A stretch of DNA of 7,325 nucleotides from Acidobacteriota bacterium (GTDB lineage Bacteria > Acidobacteriota > Thermoanaerobaculia > Gp7-AA8): NCBI GenBank assembly GCA_003222375.1, contig QHVX01000286.1:1-7325 (forward strand), read 5' to 3'. The first letter of the stretch is position 1; every line of letters begins with the position of its first letter. This document shows positions 1 to 5,527 of this stretch, one piece after another. Under the pieces are notes generated by a model. That model saw only the letters and a program-made list of their open reading frames with translations, did not search any database and was not told where the DNA came from. The translations under genes were made by a program, and so were the position numbers.

Positions 1-869
<869 letters not shown>

Positions 870-915
870 AGTTCAAAAAATTGGAATCACAAATTGTAGA
901 CCTCAAGTTCGGCTC

Positions 916-1119
916 TCATCTCTTGCGCGCAGCACCAGCTCGCCCCCGGGTGCAAGCTGCCGCACTCCAAACTACTCGTCCCCCGTCTTCAACGTCCCAC
1001 GGCTGGCAGCACACCGGGCAGTCCTGCACGTAGGACTGGCGGCTCCAGCCCTCATCCTCGAAGGTGAGCTCGGATGTTTCGCCGCAGTAGGGACACATTA
1101 CCGGGATGTATTCAGTCAC
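916..1119 (-). CDS. CPXCG motif-containing cysteine-rich small protein
   Basis: This 67-residue protein has a CPYCGE motif (C9, C12) and a DCPVCCQPW motif (C34, C37, C38). That is the arrangement of the CPXCG family, small soluble proteins presumed to bind a metal such as zinc; their function is unknown. The start is GTG at 1117-1119, supported by a strong Shine-Dalgarno four bases upstream. The first 42 residues or so follow the family closely. From about residue 45 the sequence becomes Arg/Ala-rich (SAAACTRGRAGAARKR) and coincides with a repeat fragment (952-971), so the native C-terminus seems to have been replaced or extended by repeat DNA. The gene points opposite to both neighbours and is probably monocistronic. 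Gene identity is confident; function is unassigned. Confidence 0.85.
   Translation of the reverse strand: MTEYIPVMCPYCGETSELTFEDEGWSRQSYVQDCPVCCQPWDVEDGGRVVWSAAACTRGRAGAARKR
952..971 (+). repeat. Partial copy of the actccaaa hairpin repeat, within the CPXCG gene tail
   Basis: These 20 bases match 3927-3946, the right arm of the three-hairpin element, with one mismatch. They are read on the minus strand as part of the odd C-terminal tail of the CPXCG protein. The rest of the element is not evident here. Confidence 0.6.
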
Positions 1120-1123
1120 TTCG

Positions 1124-1130
1124 CTCCTTT
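1124..1130 (-). promoter_or_regulatory. Shine-Dalgarno for the CPXCG gene
   Basis: On the minus strand the sequence AAAGGAG is followed by four bases (cgaa) and then GTG. This near-ideal ribosome binding site fixes the GTG at 1119 as the start and shows the gene is real despite its small size. Confidence 0.8.
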
Positions 1131-1136
1131 GTTCAC

Positions 1137-1234
1137 GTCATCCTGACGCTGAGCGCAGCGAAGCGGAAGGATCTCAAGCGCGATGCTGCTCGTATCTTGA
1201 GATCCTTCGCCGTCTTCGCGCGGCTCAGGATGAC
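1137..1234. repeat. Long imperfect inverted repeat (gtcatcctga ... tcaggatgac family)
   Basis: The left arm (1137-1178) and right arm (1196-1234) are inverted copies. They share gtcatcctga at the outer ends and gaaggatctcaag at the inner ends, with a few differences between, around a 17-nt spacer. The element could fold into a large cruciform or an RNA hairpin. It lies between the divergently oriented CPXCG gene and the DUF5916 gene, so it may act as a structural insulator or simply be a mobile short repeat. From memory, gtcatcctgagcgaagcg-like repeats are common in several bacterial phyla. Confidence 0.75.
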
Positions 1235-1258
1235 GCAAGGGTACAGGCGCACTCCAAA

Positions 1259-1273
1259 GTCACAATTTGTGAC
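1259..1273. promoter_or_regulatory. Perfect 15-nt palindrome upstream of the DUF5916 gene
   Basis: The sequence gtcacaa-t-ttgtgac has perfect 7-base arms around one central base and ends 35 bases before the DUF5916 start codon. Such a dyad could be an operator for a dimeric regulator. A similar but imperfect sequence occurs at 887-904 (tcacaaattgtagacctc), which raises the alternative that it is part of a repeat. Confidence 0.35.
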
Positions 1274-1308
1274 CTCGCGTTGCGCGCGGAGGGCCGATAC
1301 TTTCACAA

Positions 1309-3843
1309 ATGCGGAGGGCTCTTCTCCTGCTGCTCATCGCCCCCGCCGCCCACGCGGCCAACTGGCCCGAGCATCCGGTGTTGCACGCTGTTCGCGTCAG
1401 CGTGCCGCCCGTCATTGACGGTGATTTGAACGATCCGGCCTGGCAGCAGGCGCCGGAGTTCACTGACTTCACGCAGCACGATCCTGACGACACGAAGCCG
1501 GCGACGATGCGCACGTCCATCCGCATCGTGTACGACGACGCAGCCGTCTACTTCGGCGCGAAGATGACCGACCCGCAGCGACCGAGCTCCCTTCTCTATC
1601 GCCGCGATACGCTCGGCAATTTCGATTTCCTCTCCATCAATCTCGATCCGCAGCTCGACCGCCTCTCCGGAAATGCGTTCACCGTCACGCCGGCCGGCGA
1701 GCAGGGCGACACGGTCCTCTACAACGACATCGGCGAAGACCCGAGCTGGGACGGCGTGTGGGAATCGGCGACGAAGATCACTCCCGACGGATGGCAGGCC
1801 GAGGTGCGGATTCCGTTCTCGCAGTTGCGGTTTCCCGACAAGCCTGTCCAACTTTGGGGCATCAACATCACGCGCCGCACTGTGCGCATCAACGAGTGGG
1901 ACCGCATCGTCAACACGCCGAAAGGACAGACCGGATTCGTCTCGCACTTCGCCGACCTCGCCGGCATCGAGGGCATTCGTCGCGGACGTCCACTCGAAGT
2001 GGTGCCCTACACGGTCGGCCGCACCGATCTCCGCAGCGGACTCGGAAAGGATCCATTGTTAGGCGCGCGCGAAATGCGCGGCGACGCCGGCGTTGATCTC
2101 AAGTACGGCGTCACTTCGAGTCTCACGCTCACGGGCGCACTCAATCCCGATTTCGGCCAGGTGGAAGTCGATCCGGCGGTCGTCAACCTCACGCAGTTCG
2201 AAACGTTCTATCCCGAGAAGCGGCCGTTCTTCATCGAAGGGCTCAACATCTTCAAGTTTGCCGACTCGCCCGCGCCGAGCCACTTTTATTTCTGGAACAA
2301 CCCGACGATGTTCTACACGCGCCGCATCGGACGCGCGCCGCAGGTCGGCATCGACGCCGACTTCGTCGACATGCCCTCGCAAACGCGAATCCTCGGCGCC
2401 GCAAAGATCACCGGCAAACTTCCCGGCGGCTGGACGGTGGGCGGCATCGAAGCGCTCACCGACGCCGAGCGCGCGCGCTTTGTCAGCGGCGGCACCTTCG
2501 GCCGCCAGCAGGTCGAGCCGATGACGAACTACTTCGTCTCGCGCGTCACGAAGGAGATCGGAAAGGATTCGCGCGTCGGATTCATGCTCACCGACGTCGC
2601 GCGGCGTTTGCCCGAGGAGTTGAGCGCGGACCTGCGGCGGTCGGCTCTCACCGGCGGTGTCGACGGCTACACGCGCCTCGGCGACCGCACCTGGATCCTG
2701 GAAGGCTCCGCGTACGGCACCGACGTGCGCGGAAGCGAGGCCGCGATCGCGGCCACGCAGCAGTCGCCGGCGCGCTACTTCCAGCGTCCCGACGCGACCA
2801 GCTTCCACTTCGATGCGACGCGTACGTCGCTCTCGGGATGGGGCGGCACAGCCATGCTGTCGAAATCCGAGGGGCTGTGGAGGCCGAATGTGGGGGTGGA
2901 GGCGTACTCGCCGGGATTCGAGACCAACGACATCGGATTCCTGCAGCGCACCGACATCATCTCGCCGCACGCGGTGATGCAGTACGTCAATCAGAATGTC
3001 ACGAAGCATTTCCGCGAGCAGGACGTGTGGATGGGAGCGTGGCAGAACCGCAATTTCGACGGCGTCACGTTCGAGCGCGGATTTTTCGCGGAGTGGTTCA
3101 CCACCACCAGCAACTACTGGAACACCGACATCGCGTTGATCGTCACGCCCGGCGCGTTCGACGACCGCCTGACGCGCGGCGGGCCGATCGTGCGCACGCC
3201 GTTTTCCTGGAACAGCGACGCGACCGTCGCCAGCGACAGCCGGAAGAATTTCTCGGTGCGCCTCAACGGTCACGACGAGGGCTCGCGCGATGGCTCGTAC
3301 TTCAGACTCATCGTATTGAATCTGTTCACGCGGCCGCGACCAAATCTGCAGTTCACGGTCTCGCCGGTGATCCGTCGAGGCCACACGGCAGCGCAATACG
3401 TGACGGCGATCGATGATCCGTCCGCCACCGCGACGTTCGGAAAGCGCTACGTGTTCGCGCATCTCGATCAGCATTCGTTCGAATTCCAAACGCGCGCCGA
3501 CTGGACGGTGACTGCGAAGCTGTCGTTTCAGCTCTTCCTCCAGCCGTTCATCGCATCGGGCGACTATCACGATTTCCGCTCGCTCGTCGCCGCGCGCACG
3601 CGCGATTACACGCCGACGGTCGAGACGACCAACCCCGATTTCAACTTGCGCAGCCTGCGCGGCAGCGCCGTCGTGCGATGGGAGTTTCGCCCCGGCTCGG
3701 CGCTGTATGTCGCGTGGAACGAGAATCGCGCCGATGTCGCGCCGGTCGGCGACTTCCGCGTACGCCGCGACCTTCGGGCGATTCCGAACGCGCCGTCGCA
3801 CGACGTCTTCCTCGTGAAGTTGTCGTACTGGCTGCCGCTGTAA
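1309..3843 (+). CDS. Secreted DUF5916 protein with N-terminal CBM9-like domain
   Basis: This complete 844-residue protein starts with a signal peptide (MRRALLLLLIAPAAHA, cleavage near residue 16). Residues 25-215 or so look like a carbohydrate-binding family 9-like beta-sandwich, with the hallmark DGDLNDPAW at 38-45. The rest matches DUF5916, including the typical RPFFIEG at 305-311 and a region of alternating beta-rich segments ending SYWLPL, compatible with an outer-membrane-associated or barrel-like fold. Length is normal for the family. The molecular role is unknown; such proteins are often labelled carbohydrate-binding but no catalytic residues are evident. The ATG at 1309 is chosen because it gives the signal peptide; a GGAGGG lies 15 bases upstream, too far to be a normal Shine-Dalgarno, and a TACTTT lies five bases upstream, so the message may be leaderless. 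The long minus-strand frame at 2059-3870 is a coding shadow. Confidence 0.92.
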   Translation: MRRALLLLLIAPAAHAANWPEHPVLHAVRVSVPPVIDGDLNDPAWQQAPEFTDFTQHDPDDTKPATMRTSIRIVYDDAAVYFGAKMTDPQRPSSLLYRRDTLGNFDFLSINLDPQLDRLSGNAFTVTPAGEQGDTVLYNDIGEDPSWDGVWESATKITPDGWQAEVRIPFSQLRFPDKPVQLWGINITRRTVRINEWDRIVNTPKGQTGFVSHFADLAGIEGIRRGRPLEVVPYTVGRTDLRSGLGKDPLLGAREMRGDAGVDLKYGVTSSLTLTGALNPDFGQVEVDPAVVNLTQFETFYPEKRPFFIEGLNIFKFADSPAPSHFYFWNNPTMFYTRRIGRAPQVGIDADFVDMPSQTRILGAAKITGKLPGGWTVGGIEALTDAERARFVSGGTFGRQQVEPMTNYFVSRVTKEIGKDSRVGFMLTDVARRLPEELSADLRRSALTGGVDGYTRLGDRTWILEGSAYGTDVRGSEAAIAATQQSPARYFQRPDATSFHFDATRTSLSGWGGTAMLSKSEGLWRPNVGVEAYSPGFETNDIGFLQRTDIISPHAVMQYVNQNVTKHFREQDVWMGAWQNRNFDGVTFERGFFAEWFTTTSNYWNTDIALIVTPGAFDDRLTRGGPIVRTPFSWNSDATVASDSRKNFSVRLNGHDEGSRDGSYFRLIVLNLFTRPRPNLQFTVSPVIRRGHTAAQYVTAIDDPSATATFGKRYVFAHLDQHSFEFQTRADWTVTAKLSFQLFLQPFIASGDYHDFRSLVAARTRDYTPTVETTNPDFNLRSLRGSAVVRWEFRPGSALYVAWNENRADVAPVGDFRVRRDLRAIPNAPSHDVFLVKLSYWLPL

Positions 3844-3845
3844 CA

Positions 3846-3948
3846 CTTTTGGAGTGCGGTGCCTTGGCACCGCTTTGATGGCCGAAGCTTGCTTCGGCCG
3901 CCGGCAGCAAGCTCGTCAAAGCGGCGGCAAGCCGCCGCACTCCAAAGG
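3846..3948. repeat. Three-hairpin repeat element after the DUF5916 stop codon; possible terminator
   Basis: Two 33-nt arms, 3846-3878 and 3916-3948, are inverted copies (28 of 33 identical). Each arm carries its own perfect 8-bp hairpin with a 2-nt loop: 3856-3873 (gcggtgcc/ggcaccgc) and 3921-3938 (gcggcggc/gccgccgc). Between them is a third hairpin at 3880-3899 (ggccgaagc, tt, gcttcggcc). An alternative pairing of 3886-3893 with 3906-3913 is possible. The element starts two bases after the stop codon and could end transcription or protect the mRNA 3' end. Layout resembles REP/BIME-type elements, but no associated transposase is in the window. Confidence 0.8.
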
Positions 3949-4101
3949 CGCGAATGTCCGGCGGTCCACCGCATGTCCCAGATTCCGCGCCTCCTTCGTC
4001 GCCAGCGCCAACCGTTGAGTCGATGCCGGCGCCGGCGCGCGCAAGATTCGCGACGCGGTGTCGAGCCGAGGAGTGACTCGGCCGTGTTAGTCTCTCGCGC
4101 C
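3949..4101. other. Intergenic stretch without recognisable gene
   Basis: This GC-rich spacer separates the repeat element from the dienelactone-hydrolase gene. It contains a 12-nt palindrome (gccggcgccggc, 4025-4036) and a small hairpin (gccgag 4065-4070 with ctcggc 4077-4082). Open frames crossing it are arginine- and serine-rich shadows. The plus-strand frame from 3859 runs into the hydrolase gene, but its upstream part crosses the repeat and lacks any domain. Confidence 0.5.
4088..4093 (+). promoter_or_regulatory. Candidate -10 element for a leaderless hydrolase mRNA
   Basis: TAGTCT lies eight bases before the ATG at 4102, where a -10 box would sit if transcription began at the start codon. 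No Shine-Dalgarno is present in the preceding 20 bases. No good -35 is visible, so this is weak. Confidence 0.25.
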
Positions 4102-4809
4102 ATGAAGAAACTGTTCATCGCGTTGCTTCTGCTCGTCGCTGTCTCCGCCCCGGCGCAGGATTGGGCGAAGCAGCGTCTCGCTGCTTCGACGCGGCATCGC
4201 GAATGGGTCAACGTCAAGAACGGTGTTCGCACGGTCAGCGCGTTCGTCGTGTACCCGGAGGTGAAGGGGAAGGCGCCGGCGGTGGTCGTGATTCACGAGA
4301 TCTTCGGCATGACCGACTGGGTGCAACTGCTCGCCGACGAGCTGGCAGAGACAGGAGTCATCGCCATCGCTCCCGATCTGCTCTCAGGCATGGGAGCGAT
4401 TGCGGACGTGGGCAAAGCGATCCGCGATCTGCCGCCCGATCAGATCACCGGCGATCTCAATGCAGTCGCGGATTACGTTTCGAAATTCCCGGCCGCGAAT
4501 GGCAAGGTCGCGGTGGCAGGATTCTGTTGGGGAGGCACGCAGTCGTTCCGCGGTCCCGACGTCGTCGACACGATCAAGGCGCCGGTGTACGGCTTCTACG
4601 CCGGTAACGATGCGCGCATCGGCGCGACCGTGCCGAAGACGCAGGAGCTGATGCGCGCCGCGTCGAAGACATACGAAATCGTCACCTACGACGGCGCCGG
4701 CCACGGCTTCATGCGCGCCGGCGAGGCGCCCGATGCATCGGAGGCGAACAAGAAAGCGCGCGACGAAGCGTGGACGCGCTGGAAGTCGCTGCTCAAGAAG
4801 CTGCAGTAA
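4102..4809 (+). CDS. Secreted dienelactone hydrolase family protein, contracted catalytic core
   Basis: This 235-residue alpha/beta-hydrolase of the dienelactone hydrolase family has a signal peptide (MKKLFIALLLLVAVSAPAQ), so it should act in the periplasm or outside the cell. Visible family landmarks are HEIFG (Glu66), nucleophile elbow GFCWGG (Cys142), AGNDARI (Asp170) and GAGHGF (His201). In the Pseudomonas enzyme the triad is Cys123-Asp171-His202. The Asp-to-His spacing here is the same (31), but Cys-to-Asp is 28 instead of 48, and Glu-to-Cys is about 11 shorter. The sequence passes from SFR straight to GPDVVDTIKAPVYGFY, so roughly 20 residues, normally the helix after the elbow and the next strand, appear missing in frame. 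Activity is therefore uncertain. ATG 4102 is preferred over upstream in-frame starts because it gives the signal peptide. The natural substrate is unknown; many family members do not act on dienelactone. Confidence 0.88.
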   Translation: MKKLFIALLLLVAVSAPAQDWAKQRLAASTRHREWVNVKNGVRTVSAFVVYPEVKGKAPAVVVIHEIFGMTDWVQLLADELAETGVIAIAPDLLSGMGAIADVGKAIRDLPPDQITGDLNAVADYVSKFPAANGKVAVAGFCWGGTQSFRGPDVVDTIKAPVYGFYAGNDARIGATVPKTQELMRAASKTYEIVTYDGAGHGFMRAGEAPDASEANKKARDEAWTRWKSLLKKLQ

Positions 4810-4812
4810 TTT

Positions 4813-4851
4813 TCACCACAGGCCTCTGTGGTCTCTGTGCCTCGGTGGTGA
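4813..4851. repeat. Dispersed CACAGAG-type repeat, copy 2, between convergent genes; possible bidirectional terminator
   Basis: This element fills the gap between the hydrolase stop (4809) and the redoxin stop (4853). Its ends are inverted (tcaccac 4813-4819, gtggtga 4845-4851) and it contains a hairpin accacag/ctgtggt (4815-4821 with 4826-4832). Read on the minus strand, 4851-4824 matches 66-93 at 24 of 28 positions. Its place between convergent genes is compatible with termination in both directions, though there is no T-tract of note. Confidence 0.65.
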
Positions 4852-4852
4852 T

Positions 4853-5422
4853 CTATTTCGTCTTCGCCCTGAACTGGCACGCGTCGACGATCTTGGTCGG
4901 ATCGACGGCATCCTTGTCGACTTGCTGCTCCACGACCTTGCCTTCCTTGTCGATGAGGAAGGTCGCGCGGCGCGCGGAGACCATCGGGGCGCCGCCGATC
5001 TTGTACGTCTTCTCGAGTCCGTACTCCTTGATCGCGGTCGCGTTCATGTCGCCGAGCAGCGGGAAGGTGATGCCGTTCTGCATCGCGAACGCGTGATTGG
5101 CGAAGGGGCTGTCAACGCTCACACCCAGGACCTGGGTGTCTGCGCCTTCCAGTTTGCTCAGGTTCGCCTGGAAGGCTTTCATCTCCTGCGTTCACCCGCC
5201 GGTGAACGCGAAGACGTAGAACGCCAGCGCGACATTCTTCTTGCCTTTGAAATCATGGAGGGAGACCGGCTTGACGCCCTGACCGTCGTACTGCAGCAGC
5301 GTGAAGTCGGGCGCGACGTCGCCGACCTTGATCTTCATCGGCTCCGGCTCAGGCTTCTTTTCCTGAGCGAAGACTGCGCACGTGATCAGAATTGTGAGCG
5401 CGATCACCAGTTTGTTCCGCAT
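4853..5422 (-). CDS. Secreted peroxiredoxin/redoxin-family protein, probable selenoprotein (in-frame TGA at 5192-5194 = Sec77)
   Basis: Read through one in-frame TGA, this is a 189-residue AhpC/TSA-type thioredoxin-fold protein expected to reduce peroxides in the periplasm. A signal peptide (MRNKLVIALTILITCAVFA, cleavage before QEKK) precedes the domain start KVGDVAPDFTLL (32-43). The active-site region is FYVFAFTGG-TGA-TQEMKAF; the TGA sits where the peroxidatic Cys is expected in the TxxC motif (T74, U77). Downstream come VLGVSVDSPF, the conserved Arg in SARRATFLIDKEG (R151/R152) and a possible resolving Cys182 near the end. The Pro usual at the start of PxxxTxxC is Val70. Both halves are intact and in the same frame, with nine bases between the TGA and the next ATG. 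A SECIS-like hairpin follows the TGA. Alternatives are a Cys (TGC) to TGA nonsense mutation or a sequencing error. Start ATG 5420-5422 is chosen for the signal peptide; there is no well-placed Shine-Dalgarno. Stop is TAG at 4853-4855. Confidence 0.82.
5144..5176 (-). promoter_or_regulatory. Candidate bacterial SECIS stem-loop
   Basis: On the coding (minus) strand, gccttccag (5176-5168) pairs perfectly with ctggaaggc (5152-5144), giving a 9-bp stem starting 16 nt after the TGA. The 15-nt loop can close two further G-C pairs, leaving an 8-nt apical loop that begins with G, about 26 nt from the TGA. Bacterial SECIS elements lie within the coding region just after UGA, with a G at the start of the apical loop some 16-37 nt away, so the geometry fits. 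SelB binding is inferred, not shown. Confidence 0.55.
5188..5209 (-). other. Perfect 9-bp hairpin containing the TGA codon
   Basis: On the coding strand gcgttcacc (5209-5201) and ggtgaacgc (5196-5188) form a perfect stem around a ggcg loop, and the TGA lies in the 3' arm. It spans codons for the FTGG-U motif, so part of it may reflect coding constraint. It does not have classical SECIS geometry, but could pause ribosomes or compete with the downstream hairpin. Confidence 0.4.
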
Positions 5423-5429
5423 GCTGCGG

Positions 5430-5457
5430 ATCGTACTCCAAAGATGTGCTCCGCCAA
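5430..5457 (-). promoter_or_regulatory. Candidate sigma70-like promoter for the redoxin gene, leaderless
   Basis: On the minus strand TTGGCG (5457-5452) and TACGAT (5435-5430) are separated by 16 bases, and the -10-like box is seven bases before the ATG. This would place the start of transcription at or next to the start codon. The promoter would lie in the 105-bp region shared with the divergent gene at 5528. The region also holds gtactccaaag (5433-5443), one mismatch from the repeat tag seen elsewhere. Confidence 0.4.
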
Positions 5458-5515
5458 TCCGCCCTGACGTAAAAAATCGTGATATGTTCCCGCCGTCCAA
5501 AAACGATCCTTATCC

Positions 5516-5520
5516 GGAGG
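5516..5520 (+). promoter_or_regulatory. Shine-Dalgarno of the Ig-like protein gene
   Basis: GGAGG followed by seven bases and then ATG at 5528. Strong and well spaced, it fixes the start of the downstream gene over the alternative frame starting at 5479. Confidence 0.8.
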
Positions 5521-5527
5521 ACGCTCG

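Noticed and set aside
870..915. Rho-independent terminator after the lactate permease
   Set aside because: A-rich and T-containing stretches are present but no stable GC stem followed by a T-tract was found.
2059..3870. Minus-strand open frame of 603 codons
   Set aside because: It lies wholly antisense to the DUF5916 gene, is very Arg-rich, shows no domain, and is explained by the codon bias of the GC-rich plus-strand gene.
3859..4101. N-terminal extension of the hydrolase frame upstream of 4102
   Set aside because: It runs through the hairpin repeat, is Arg/Ser-rich, and would bury the clear signal peptide that begins at 4102.
3606..4232. Minus-strand 208-codon frame over the intergenic region
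   Set aside because: It overlaps two plus-strand genes and the repeat element, and its composition is low-complexity Arg/Ser without any domain.
4853..5182. A separate small redoxin gene starting at the internal ATG 5182
   Set aside because: It would lack the active-site position and the first half of the fold. The preceding frame joins it exactly through the TGA, and AGGAG abuts the ATG with no spacing.
1309..5422. Polysaccharide-utilisation or selenium-related operon
   Set aside because: Genes alternate in strand and are separated by repeat elements, with no transporter, regulator or sel gene nearby.
5423..5500. Upstream extension of the redoxin start to 5500
   Set aside because: It would place 26 extra residues before an ordinary signal peptide, with no supporting ribosome site.
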